A stretch of 12,792 nucleotides of DNA from assembly GCA_035315125.1 (NCBI GenBank), contig DATFYI010000141.1:1-12792 (forward strand). The letters are read 5' to 3'. This document shows positions 1-8,121 of this stretch, piece by piece. Positions within the stretch are counted from its first letter, which is position 1, and each line of letters starts with the position of its first letter. The position numbers and the translations under genes were made by a program. The notes under the pieces are model-generated. The model ran no database searches. It saw nothing but the letters and a program-made list of their open reading frames with translations, and had not been told where the DNA came from. This stretch comes from DATFYI01 sp035315125. GTDB taxonomy: Bacteria > Chloroflexota > Anaerolineae > Anaerolineales > Anaerolineaceae.

Positions 1-2809
1 GTAGCAGTTCCTCCGCTGTCAAACCAAAACTTGCCGCTAGTTTAACTGTCAGTGCGGTTACTCGCTGGGAGTGACCTTCCGTCTCCTTATCACGCAGATC
101 CATGGCTTGCGACCAACCTTCGATCGTCTCGTCATAGGCCATCATCAGCTCAGCGTTGGAGCCTTGCAGATTTTCAAAGAGCTGGGCGTTGTCGATGGCT
201 ATGGCAGCCTGACCCCCCAACATATCTAAAAAGGCGGCCTGATCTGCATCCAATTCCAGATGCTCGTTCTGGAAGATCTCCAGCACTCCTTTAATCTGAC
301 CTTTGGCGATCAGGGGTACACCAACATAGGTCACGAAGCCTTCCTGGGCGAGCTGGTGTGAGCGCGAAAATTCTCTTGTATTCCTGGTCAGATCCTGGAT
401 CACAACGACTTGCCGCTGGCGAACTGCCTGCCAGGCATTACCATCTCCGATGCGCAGGTCGGTATGCTGCAGCGACTGAGTGCGAAAGCCCTGCCCGGTT
501 GAAAACCGCAGGGTCTGGGTAACCGGGTTGTAGATCAAAATATCGGCAGCATGGACGCCCAGTTGTTTGACGAGCTGGTCCAGTAGAATGTCGAGCGTGA
601 GATGGATTTCAAAGCTGCTGGCGATGGCCATGTCAATGGTGCGCAGGGCAGTCAGATTCTGCAAGCGACGCTCGGTCTCCCTGTTCAGACGTGCATGCTC
701 AAGCGCCAGGGCGGCTCGATCGGCAAAGATGGTCATCAGGCGTTCGTCATCGGCAGAAAAAGCATCTGGTTGGGCACTCTGAATATCAATTGCTCCGATC
801 AGCTGGTCGCCGACCTTAAGCGGGATGGTCAGTTCTGACCTGGCCATGTCCCAGGCGGAAACATAGGAAGAGTTAACCTGCACATCTGCCGCATTGATGG
901 AATGGCCTGTCCGGGCAGCCAGGGCAACCAGCCCGGGCCCATCCAGTAAAAGTTCGATCTTGTCCGATGGAGCAAGGGAAGGGAGCGATGAAGCCAAACA
1001 GACCAGTTTGTTTGAATTCTTTTCAAGCAGAAATACACTGGAATTCGTCTGCCCAAGCTCCACCAGAACAGTTTTTAGAATCGTTTGAGCCAAGGTAAGC
1101 ACGTCAGAAGAAGAATCGGTCAGCAATGCCCCAGTTGCACGGTACAGGCGGGACAATTCTTCAGCCTGGCGAGCTCGTTCTTGCTCTGAGTTCTTACGTT
1201 CAGTGATATCTCTCCCCACCCCTTGAAATTCGATAATATTTCCTTCGGCGTCCAACACAGCGGAATTATCCCAACTGAAATAACGAATCCCTTGTGTGGT
1301 ACTCTGGCGCGTCTCGGTCTGTTTTCGATAAGGGGGCGTTTTAATTGCCTCCAGCGCCTCCAGACTGATCGCAAGGTCTTCAGGGAATACGGAAGGAGCA
1401 AATGATTTTCCAAGCAGGTTTGCCCGACTCTGGCCAAAGGCGCGGCAATAAGCATCATTGACAAAGGTCAAATTTCCGGCCAGATCGCTGCGTGCGATAA
1501 TATCTGATTGGGTTTCTATCAGACTGCGGTAGCGCGCCTCGCTGAGCTTTACCGCATCTTCTACCCGCTTGCGTGCCGTGATGTCTTCAACAACTGAAAT
1601 AGTATACTTTGGTTCTCCATTCGATTGGCGCACCAGCGAGACAGTCAGATTGACCCACACCAGCGAACCGTCTTTGCGGATATTGCGTTTTTCCATCACA
1701 TAGGTTTTGATCTGGCCGGATAACATTTGACGCAGATACGCTAGATCCATTTCAAGATCATCAGGATTTGTTATATCTTGAAACCTCATCGTCAGCATTT
1801 CTTCCGGAGAATAACCAACGATATCGCAATATCTTTGATTGACACGTAAAAAATATCCATCAGCAGCGACGTGTGCTATGCCAACCGCGGCTTGTTCAAA
1901 GGTCGAGCGGAAGCGTTCTTCGCTTTCACGCAGCGCACCTTCGGCCTGTTTGCGCTCGCTGATATCGCGCAAGACCACAAAATAAACCTGTTGACCATTA
2001 TAGTTTTGCAAGCGGATAGTCAATTCAACCGGGAATTCCTGGCCATTGGCTCGCACATTTACCGTTTCAACCTCATGAAGAGGAATATTGGACGACTCTT
2101 TTAGATTGAACGGCACAATTTTATCTTCGGATGGCACCAGGTCTGCGACCTTCTTTGTCAGAAACTGCTCATGAGTATAGCCAAACAACTCACAGGCGTA
2201 CGGATTGGCGTCCAGAATCCGGCCATCCAGCGATTCGACAAAAACGGCGTCCTGTACCCCATCGAAGATACTCCGGTAGCGCTGTTCGCTCTCGTGCAAG
2301 GCCTGTTCGGCTTGTTTGCGCTCGCTGATATCCGTTGTAAAAGCAATATTGGCTGGACCACCCACCAGATTTACCCGGTCTACTACGATTTGCATCGGAA
2401 ATTGCGAGCCGTCAGCGCGCAAAGCAATGGTTTCATATTCTTTGGGAACCGGGAGATCCACAGACCGCCGACTAATGAACTCTTTCATTTCTGCCTGACG
2501 TTGAGGTGCAAAAAACTCGTAAGTCTGCCGACCAATATATTCAGCGAGGCTTTGTAAACCAAACAAATTTAAAAACTTCAGATTGGCATAAATACCGATC
2601 CCATTTCGCGAGATACTGATGGAAACTGGCGCCAGATCGATCAGCGTTTTGAATGGAATCTCATCTATAAGGGAGGCATCCTCTGCCTGCTTGAGTTTTG
2701 TGGTATCTTCGATTTTGGTACTTCGGGATTGTTTTTCGGGGGAATTGCGGCCAGAAAATTTCATTGGCTGTCCACTTTGCTTTGGCTTTGACCTGCTGGC
2801 CTCTTCCAT
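1..2809 (-). CDS. Multi-PAS/GAF sensor with C-terminal HD-GYP domain (partial, runs off left edge)
   Basis: Cytoplasmic signal-sensing protein, probably a cyclic-di-GMP phosphodiesterase of the HD-GYP class. Translation from the ATG at 2809 is open for 936 codons to the window edge. Four PAS repeats lie at about residues 50-165, 172-290, 295-415 and 422-540. Each ends in a PAC-like D-I-(S/T)-(E/A)-R-K signature (160-165, 282-287, 409-414, 534-539). Two GAF domains follow at about 550-705 and 715-880. The last residues, about 897-936, match the start of an HD-GYP domain (A-M-D-L-R-D-K-E-T-E-G-H-S-Q-R-V), with H913 the expected first metal ligand; the HD and GYP motifs would lie off-window. There is no signal peptide or membrane segment. 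The start is fixed by an in-frame TGA at 2813-2815 and a GAGGTGA Shine-Dalgarno just before the ATG. PAS and GAF domains commonly bind small ligands, haem, flavin or cyclic nucleotides; which ones here cannot be told. Phosphodiesterase activity is inferred from family and depends on the unseen motifs. Confidence 0.9.
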   Translation of the reverse strand, partial: MEEASRSKPKQSGQPMKFSGRNSPEKQSRSTKIEDTTKLKQAEDASLIDEIPFKTLIDLAPVSISISRNGIGIYANLKFLNLFGLQSLAEYIGRQTYEFFAPQRQAEMKEFISRRSVDLPVPKEYETIALRADGSQFPMQIVVDRVNLVGGPANIAFTTDISERKQAEQALHESEQRYRSIFDGVQDAVFVESLDGRILDANPYACELFGYTHEQFLTKKVADLVPSEDKIVPFNLKESSNIPLHEVETVNVRANGQEFPVELTIRLQNYNGQQVYFVVLRDISERKQAEGALRESEERFRSTFEQAAVGIAHVAADGYFLRVNQRYCDIVGYSPEEMLTMRFQDITNPDDLEMDLAYLRQMLSGQIKTYVMEKRNIRKDGSLVWVNLTVSLVRQSNGEPKYTISVVEDITARKRVEDAVKLSEARYRSLIETQSDIIARSDLAGNLTFVNDAYCRAFGQSRANLLGKSFAPSVFPEDLAISLEALEAIKTPPYRKQTETRQSTTQGIRYFSWDNSAVLDAEGNIIEFQGVGRDITERKNSEQERARQAEELSRLYRATGALLTDSSSDVLTLAQTILKTVLVELGQTNSSVFLLEKNSNKLVCLASSLPSLAPSDKIELLLDGPGLVALAARTGHSINAADVQVNSSYVSAWDMARSELTIPLKVGDQLIGAIDIQSAQPDAFSADDERLMTIFADRAALALEHARLNRETERRLQNLTALRTIDMAIASSFEIHLTLDILLDQLVKQLGVHAADILIYNPVTQTLRFSTGQGFRTQSLQHTDLRIGDGNAWQAVRQRQVVVIQDLTRNTREFSRSHQLAQEGFVTYVGVPLIAKGQIKGVLEIFQNEHLELDADQAAFLDMLGGQAAIAIDNAQLFENLQGSNAELMMAYDETIEGWSQAMDLRDKETEGHSQRVTALTVKLAASFGLTAEELL

Positions 2810-2875
2810 TCGTCACCTCAAAGGGCCTCTATTAAGATGCTGGATTTGTCTAAACATTATAAAAATTACAAATCC

Positions 2876-2904
2876 ATTAAAAGCAAAAAGGACAATTCTG
2901 TCAA
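2876..2904 (-). promoter_or_regulatory. Sigma-70 type promoter of the PAS/GAF/HD-GYP gene
   Basis: On the minus strand TTGACA (2899-2904, perfect -35) is followed after exactly 17 bp by TTTAAT (2876-2881, five of six -10 matches). This places the start point near 2869 and gives a leader of about 60 nt before the ATG at 2809. The upstream neighbour, the GH13 gene, ends at 3048 on the same strand. I see no convincing terminator hairpin in the 238-bp gap, but this promoter indicates the sensor gene has its own transcript. Confidence 0.7.
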
Positions 2905-3047
2905 CAGCTTAGCAGGTGCCCATTTTGTATATCTGTTTGTCCCATCCTAAAATTTCAAGAATTAAGTCGTCGGATTCGCACTAAAAGCCATTATTCAAAA
3001 CCACTCAAACCCCTTATAATAACTTTTCCCATTTTTAATCTCGATCT

Positions 3048-4871
3048 TTAATCGTCTTGAGACAGGATCAGGACTGAATAGGGGCCGATCCCCACGTTGG
3101 CTCGAAACGGCATGTTGTCCATGGGGTCGCCGCCAGCTACGGTATCGTAGCCCATCTGGTTATTGAAATCCGTGCTGTAGCCCTGCCAATCGCTATTGAA
3201 ACGCACGCGCCATAAACCCTGGCGCGGCATACCCAGGCTGTAGCTGTCATAGCTGTGGTTGGCAAAGTTCGCAACGACCACCACATCGTCGCCCGCACCG
3301 CCATTTTCCCAACGATGAAAAGCGATCAATTTATCCGTATCGTCGACGCAGTAGACATTAATATTCTGTCCCCGCAGACCGGCGGTCTGGTTGAACCAGT
3401 TTCGCCTCAAGCGGATCAAATCGCGGTAAAGCAGGTTAATGCCGCTGTAAGTTTGCAATCTGGACCAGTCGATTGGAACCGTGTCTTGGAAATAGCCGTC
3501 TTCGAGGAATTCCTGACCCTGGAAAATCATCGGGATGCCCGGCGCCGTAAAAACCAGTGCGGCTCCCAGTGTAGAGCGCTTGCGGGAGAACCAACTGCCG
3601 GCATTGCCGGGCCAGATCTCTTCCGGCACCCGGCTGTGACCATTTGCCACCTCATCATGCGACTCGGTATAAATCACTCGCTGGAAAGCGTCGCCATTGT
3701 AAGCATGGTAGAGGGCGTCGCGTACCGCCAGCATATCGCGATCGCCATCGTTCGCTGTAATAATGGCCTGGCGGATAGGGTGCACAAACCCGGCAGCCCA
3801 TTGCGAGCCGAAGCCTGCTCCACCAGAGCCGGTATCTTTGGTGATCCATTCATTATCCTGCAAATCTTCGGCAATGGTAATTTTCCAGGGCTGAGTTGCG
3901 CGGATTTCGTTGTTTATCCACTGCAGCAAGCTCCAACCATCCGGCAAGTCGTTGGCAGGATCGCTATTATTGCCATTGCGATTGCGGATATTGACCACAG
4001 AATCGAAACGCAATCCATCCAGCCGGTATTTATTAAGCCAGTAGAGTGCATTGTCCCGGAAATATTGACGCACTTCACCACGACCGTAATCCGGGCGGGT
4101 AGCGCCCCACGGGGTGGAAGAGCGCTCATTGTCATAAAAATAGATACCGCCATTATGGTCTGCATCCGTCCAGCCATCGAAGCACCACAAATCCAGATCA
4201 CCCGGGCCGCAGTGATTGTAAACAACGTCCAGAATCACGGCCATGCCGTAAATATGGGCGGCTTTGACAAACTGGTACAACGCCTGAGGCCCGCCCAGCG
4301 CATTTTCGACCGAGAATGGCTGTGATGGGTTATAACCCCACGAATAGTCCGTTGAATATTCGGCCACCGGCATGATCTCGATGGCATTGATCCCTAAATC
4401 GCGCAAGTAGGGCATCTTTGGAATAATTTCATCAAATGTGCCTGGACCCTGGATGGAAGTATCGTTGAATGTGCCCACATGCATTTCGTAAATCACCAGC
4501 TCATTCCAGGACGGCATGGTGAAGTTATCGCCTGTCCAATCAAAGTTGGGATCGTGAATGATGGCGTTGCCCGAAGAATTGACAACCTCACTGCAATAAG
4601 GATTTTTACGCCAGAGCAGGGACTGCCCATCATTTTGGATTACGAATTTGTACTCATCACCGATTTTCGCCCCCGGAACTTCCACCGACCAATAGCCGTT
4701 GCCATCGCTGGCAAACGGATTGGCGCTGCTGCTCCATTGGTTGAAATCTCCCGCCGCGAAGACTTGTGAGGCAAAGGGCGCCCAGACGCGAAACGCCACA
4801 CCTCCCGGAATAAGAATGGTGCCCATGCCTGGAAGCGCGGTTGGCGAAGTTTGTGATCGATTTATTGTCAT
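3048..4871 (-). CDS. GH13 (alpha-amylase family) alpha-glucan enzyme with N-terminal CBM48
   Basis: A 607-residue enzyme acting on alpha-1,4/1,6-glucans such as glycogen. It has no signal peptide, so it is probably cytoplasmic. A CBM48/early-set beta-sandwich lies at about residues 20-115 (V-A-F-R-V-W-A-P-F-A motif). The GH13 TIM barrel follows from about 125 to 490, with all four family regions: region I D-V-V-Y-N-H at 215-220, region II G-L-R-F-D with nucleophile D290, region III I-A-E-D with acid/base E335, and region IV E-S-H-D with D406. A C-terminal all-beta domain ends near 603. The overall pattern resembles branching-enzyme-like or trehalohydrolase-like GH13 proteins. Neither is certain, so no gene symbol is given. 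The frame is open further upstream to 5042, but the ATG at 4871 is chosen because AAGGAG lies 6 nt before it and the extra residues match nothing. Glycogen-metabolism neighbours are absent. Its promoter must lie within the divergent recQ remnant. Confidence 0.9.
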   Translation of the reverse strand: MTINRSQTSPTALPGMGTILIPGGVAFRVWAPFASQVFAAGDFNQWSSSANPFASDGNGYWSVEVPGAKIGDEYKFVIQNDGQSLLWRKNPYCSEVVNSSGNAIIHDPNFDWTGDNFTMPSWNELVIYEMHVGTFNDTSIQGPGTFDEIIPKMPYLRDLGINAIEIMPVAEYSTDYSWGYNPSQPFSVENALGGPQALYQFVKAAHIYGMAVILDVVYNHCGPGDLDLWCFDGWTDADHNGGIYFYDNERSSTPWGATRPDYGRGEVRQYFRDNALYWLNKYRLDGLRFDSVVNIRNRNGNNSDPANDLPDGWSLLQWINNEIRATQPWKITIAEDLQDNEWITKDTGSGGAGFGSQWAAGFVHPIRQAIITANDGDRDMLAVRDALYHAYNGDAFQRVIYTESHDEVANGHSRVPEEIWPGNAGSWFSRKRSTLGAALVFTAPGIPMIFQGQEFLEDGYFQDTVPIDWSRLQTYSGINLLYRDLIRLRRNWFNQTAGLRGQNINVYCVDDTDKLIAFHRWENGGAGDDVVVVANFANHSYDSYSLGMPRQGLWRVRFNSDWQGYSTDFNNQMGYDTVAGGDPMDNMPFRANVGIGPYSVLILSQDD

Positions 4872-4877
4872 GAAATA

Positions 4878-4883
4878 CTCCTT
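4878..4883 (-). promoter_or_regulatory. Ribosome binding site that sets the GH13 start
   Basis: AAGGAG on the minus strand sits 6 nt upstream of the ATG at 4871. It decides between this start and the 57-codon longer frame reaching to 5042, which overlaps the recQ homology on the other strand. Confidence 0.75.
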
Positions 4884-4948
4884 CCCAATGTATAATAATC
4901 CATCCTCACCAAATTTTCGAGACCCAATTTTACATACCCACTCCAGCT

Positions 4949-5629
4949 TCCATCCTGAAAAATACATTCGGCTACGATACCTTCCGCCCTTTACAGAAAG
5001 AGGTGATCGAGAATATCCTGGCTCACCGCGATACATTGGCAATTATGCCCACCGGGGGCGGAAAATCGCTGTGCTACCAGATCCCTGCACTCCTATTAGA
5101 CGGACTAACGGTGGTCGTTTCTCCTCTCATTGCGCTGATGAAAGACCAGGTTGAGCAGCTGCGCGCCAGCGGCGTCCCGGCGTTATTCCTCAACAGTACC
5201 CTTTCACCCCAGGCCTACCAGGAGAATATGGGGTACATCCGGCGAGGCAAGGTTAAGCTACTGTATTTGGCGCCGGAAACCCTGCTCACCCCGCGCATCT
5301 TTGCTCTGCTTGATTCGGTTTACGTGTTTGTAGGACAGGCTTTCAACGCCGGTGAAAGTATCGCGTCCTTGATGAGGCGTCACCAGTTAATGGCCGATAC
5401 TATCCTGGACTACCTGGCGCGTTACGTAGCCGCCGGGAACAAACTACGCAGAAGCGATGATCTTAACGCCATGGCATCGGCTTCACCGGACGACCAACAG
5501 GCCGTCTTCAACGCCTTTGACCGCCTGGGCACCTTGCTACTTAAACCGGTATTCGATGAGCTGGACGGCAGGATCGATTACAACGAGTTGAAAATTTTAA
5601 GGTTGATTTATTTGACAGTAAGAGAATGA
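4949..5629 (+). pseudogene. recQ: recQ DNA helicase remnant with large internal deletion
   Basis: The left part is clearly RecQ: motif 0 (F-G-Y-D-T-F-R-P-L-Q, 4967-4996), Walker A (M-P-T-G-G-G-K-S), motif Ia (V-V-S-P-L-I-A-L-M-K-D-Q) and the L-L-Y-L-A-P-E-T segment. RecQ proteins should then show a D-E-A-H box. Here, right after L-L-D-S-V (near 5318-5338), the frame jumps to F-N-A-G-E-S-I-A-S-L followed by L-M-A-D-T-I-L-D-Y-L, a C-terminal helix-turn-helix tail like those of some bacterial RecQs. The region from motif II to motif VI, the zinc-binding, RQC and any HRDC domains, roughly 350-450 codons, is missing. The frame is nevertheless open from 4874 to the TAA after 5626. No ATG precedes the homology in frame: the first usual start is GTG at 5003, which lies inside motif 0/I. 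Helicase activity is not possible without motifs II-VI. A consensus TATAAT lies at 4891-4896 but has no good -35 box. A misassembly or a retained mini-protein are alternatives. Confidence 0.8.
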
Positions 5630-5631
5630 TT

Positions 5632-5712
5632 TTACGATTTGCTTAGCTTACCACCGGCTCGGCCCAGGCTGGCCTCGATATAGACAAGCCAGTTTGCGGT
5701 GTTATCTTTCAT
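5632..5712 (-). CDS. Possible 26-residue ORF after the GNAT gene
   Basis: An ATG 6 nt after the stop of the GNAT gene opens a 26-codon frame (M-K-D-N-T-A-N-W-L-V-Y-I-E-A-S-L-G-R and so on) ending in TAA at 5632-5634, just past the convergent recQ remnant. Codon choice looks gene-like (GCC, CTG, GTC, ATC, GGC), but no Shine-Dalgarno precedes it. It could be a small peptide, the head of a gene lost together with the recQ deletion, or chance. I do not recognise it. Confidence 0.2.
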   Translation of the reverse strand: MKDNTANWLVYIEASLGRAGGKLSKS

Positions 5713-5718
5713 CCGGAT

Positions 5719-6498
5719 TTACTTTGGTTTCCATACATATGGAGTTGAATACGCCAGACACCTGAAGCCGTGTTTGGCGAGGATTGGCTGGCTGTTGGAA
5801 CTGGCATCCACCTGCAAAAAACGAAAGTCGCGCTGGCGGGCCTCACGCACACGCACCGCTAATAGGGCGGTATAGTAGCCGCTTTTGCGGTACTGTTTGA
5901 GGGTGGATCCACCCCACAGGGTGGCAAAAGATGTCGATAGCAGGTACTGTGTCCAGGCAGCGCTGACCACCCGGCCGTCCTGCCAGACTGCGAAAATGCT
6001 GAGTTTATCGGGGTTGTGTTCCAGGTCATATTTCATTCCACTGGCCATTTCAATGAAATCACTGCCCCACACCTCACTCAGCATCCGTACAATCTCATCT
6101 ACTCCTGCCGGGGTGGTGATGCGCTGCACAGCGGAGACGTCCATCGTCCAATATTCGGATGGCAGTTCGTTGATATCGACCAACATGAGCGCTTCGGGCT
6201 CGCCGGCGGAGAAACCGTGCGCAAGTAATCGCTTTGGCAAATCCACAGGCTGGTCGTAGCTGTAATATTTCCACTCAAAATCAGTATTGAGTTCTTTAAA
6301 ATAATCTATCTGATTTTGAATGGCGTCATCCGCAATATCTACGGTCAGAGCGGACCAGCTGATATACCCTCCGCCATCGCCAACCCCAGTCAGCATGTAG
6401 CGTACCAGTTGCGGCAGCACTTCACGCCGCATACGAGTCCATTCGCATTCGCGCCGTACCTCTTTATCAAAAATTGCCAGTATTTCAGAGTCTTCCAT
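5719..6498 (-). CDS. GNAT family N-acetyltransferase
   Basis: A 259-residue soluble protein with a C-terminal GNAT acetyl-CoA-binding fold. The core runs from about residue 120 to 255. The pyrophosphate-binding loop region is G-G-S-T-L-K-Q-Y-R-K-S-G-Y-Y-T-A-L (197-211), in which Q-Y-R-K-S-G replaces the classical Q/R-x-x-G-x-G/A. The late segment S-S-N-S-Q-P-I-L-A-K-H-G-F (233-245) is typical of the family. The N-terminal half (about 1-118) is helical then beta, with a W-K-Y-Y-S-Y-D-x-P segment found in a two-part GNAT group. The acceptor substrate cannot be told. The start is supported by AAGGAG 5 nt upstream of the ATG at 6498. It stands alone between the metalloprotease gene (174 bp upstream) and the convergent recQ remnant. 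TATAAT occurs just before the Shine-Dalgarno, too close to be its -10 unless the message is almost leaderless. Confidence 0.85.
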   Translation of the reverse strand: MEDSEILAIFDKEVRRECEWTRMRREVLPQLVRYMLTGVGDGGGYISWSALTVDIADDAIQNQIDYFKELNTDFEWKYYSYDQPVDLPKRLLAHGFSAGEPEALMLVDINELPSEYWTMDVSAVQRITTPAGVDEIVRMLSEVWGSDFIEMASGMKYDLEHNPDKLSIFAVWQDGRVVSAAWTQYLLSTSFATLWGGSTLKQYRKSGYYTALLAVRVREARQRDFRFLQVDASSNSQPILAKHGFRCLAYSTPYVWKPK

Positions 6499-6672
6499 GT
6501 TTTCTCCTTATTATAAACAAAACGCGAAGCCTCCCAGCCAGGAACACGGATTACAAAACAACTCAATTTAGACAGGATAGACACAATACCAACACCAGGA
6601 TTGCACGAAATTTCGCATAATTCGCACCGCCATACCGGCGCTGAAGACTGTCAGGTCACAACGTGGGTTCTC

Positions 6673-8121
6673 TCATCCTCCTTGAGTCAGTGTAAAGGCG
6701 TTCAAGCCAAACGAGTAGTTGCTCGAGGTCGGGTCCTTGCCGGTGAGCTGAAAGGCCAGGGTGTGAGACCCGGCGGTGAGAGGAATTGTTCCCACAGAAA
6801 TGCTGCCGCTTGGCATCACCAGGGGTGCGTACAGATCTAGCGGGGTGCCGAGCGGGTTGCCATCTACCAGGGTCTGGATTTTCCCAAAGTCAGGCGCCAT
6901 TGTGGCGTACAGATTGAGCCTGTATTTCTCGCTTGCAGCTACAGAGATGGAGAACCCAATCGTGCTACCAGGCTGCGCACTGGAAAACAACTGCCTGTTC
7001 CCGCTCCAGCGTGTTGTGTCGCTAAAAGGCGTCATATCCTGCACGCTGGGGGACAGGTTGACTTTATTCTTGATCGGCAGAGTTGCAAATTCGATGGCTC
7101 CAGGGACATTGATGTTTGTCGGCGTCGCCATGCCATTTTTCATACGAGCGCTCAGGACCCAGCGCATGATCGCAATCTGCTGTGGTGTCAAATCGCTCCG
7201 GTCGATGCCGGTTGTGCTGTAGTACGACATGATGTTATAGCGCGGCAGCGGAAACACGCGGCCGTTCAGAGTAATGGATTCCTGGGGGTTGCATTGGTAT
7301 TGAGGAATAGCGATGAACGGATCGGGCGGTGTGTCACTCAAGCCATCGCCGTCAAAAGCCTGCGGATCATTGCCATGCGCGCCTAGATACGTTTCTGCGG
7401 CTTGAAGGCTTTGAAAAGTCATTGCAAACGGGTGAGACAATCCAAAATAGTGACCAACCTCGTGCGCCAAAATGCCGATATTTTGATATCCGCAAACCTT
7501 AGTGTCATTAAAGCCAGGCATCTCGACAAAATTATAATTAGACGACGAAAAACCGCCTCCCGTGGGCGCCTGTCCGGCTCCGTGTATGAAGAACACCACC
7601 AGCTTGCTGGCGTAATCGGCGGCAGTTCGATTTCCAAAATCGACCTCACGTTTCCAGTTCGCATCTGTGTCTCCGCTCATATCGTTGAGCAGCGTGCTGT
7701 TGAGCGTCGCAAAATCTGATTCAGGATCATAAAGAATGCGAACGCTGGCTTTGGCGTAGATTTCGTTGGCTTTGTCCACCCATTGTTTGACTTGTTGGGG
7801 CGTAATCCGAGTAGTGCGCCCGCCATTATCGTCAGATAGTTGGATGGCCTGCAGGCGCACGGTGAGCAGCGGGTAGGCCGGATTTGGGGGTGGCGGCATT
7901 ACAGTCGGTGTTGAGATAGCACCTGATGTTGGCGCCATGGGCCGGGCCGGGTTTGTTAGAGTGCTCAATGCTACGGATGTATCTATAGGCTCTGGTGCAC
8001 GGCTGGCTTCTGTTGTCGTTGGCATAATGACCGGTGTAGTGGCCATTGGGGCGGCCTGCCTTGGGCTGAGTATGCAGGCGCTAAGTATGAAAATCAAAAT
8101 AACTAAAATATATTTTCGCAT
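6673..8121 (-). CDS. Secreted lipoprotein metalloprotease (metzincin, M43-like)
   Basis: A 482-residue exported protein. Residues 1-16 form a lipoprotein signal peptide: R2-K3, a hydrophobic stretch, then lipobox L-S-A-C with C16 as the lipidated residue. A Thr/Pro/Ala-rich linker of about 17-82 follows. The catalytic domain, about 85-330, carries the metzincin zinc motif H-E-V-G-H-Y-F-G-L-S-H (H220, E221, H224, H230) and a Met-turn N-I-M-S-Y-Y (M298). This order fits the pappalysin-like M43 group best. A C-terminal beta-sandwich (about 370-480) ending in L-T-A-G-S-H-T-L-A-F resembles a substrate- or wall-binding module. The substrate is presumably extracellular protein. GGGAG lies about 9 nt before the ATG at 8121. 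An 8-bp inverted repeat sits 60-100 bp upstream. M43 assignment is by motif only; other gluzincin/metzincin families were not excluded by search. Confidence 0.85.
   Translation of the reverse strand: MRKYILVILIFILSACILSPRQAAPMATTPVIMPTTTEASRAPEPIDTSVALSTLTNPARPMAPTSGAISTPTVMPPPPNPAYPLLTVRLQAIQLSDDNGGRTTRITPQQVKQWVDKANEIYAKASVRILYDPESDFATLNSTLLNDMSGDTDANWKREVDFGNRTAADYASKLVVFFIHGAGQAPTGGGFSSSNYNFVEMPGFNDTKVCGYQNIGILAHEVGHYFGLSHPFAMTFQSLQAAETYLGAHGNDPQAFDGDGLSDTPPDPFIAIPQYQCNPQESITLNGRVFPLPRYNIMSYYSTTGIDRSDLTPQQIAIMRWVLSARMKNGMATPTNINVPGAIEFATLPIKNKVNLSPSVQDMTPFSDTTRWSGNRQLFSSAQPGSTIGFSISVAASEKYRLNLYATMAPDFGKIQTLVDGNPLGTPLDLYAPLVMPSGSISVGTIPLTAGSHTLAFQLTGKDPTSSNYSFGLNAFTLTQGG

Noticed and set aside
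3255..4325. 356-codon plus-strand open frame opposite the GH13 gene
   Set aside because: It lies antisense to a gene with all GH13 catalytic motifs, has no family resemblance and no good ribosome binding site; it is a codon-bias shadow.
4872..5042. 57-codon N-terminal extension of the GH13 gene
   Set aside because: The extra residues match no domain and overlap recQ homology on the other strand, while a strong Shine-Dalgarno precedes the inner ATG at 4871.
6606..6615. Palindrome CGAAATTTCG between the protease and GNAT genes
   Set aside because: Only 10 bp and not linked to a recognisable promoter; expected by chance at this length in AT-rich intergenic DNA.
6618..6640. Possible terminator hairpin after the metalloprotease gene
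   Set aside because: The 6-bp stem includes a G-U pair and is not followed by a U-tract.
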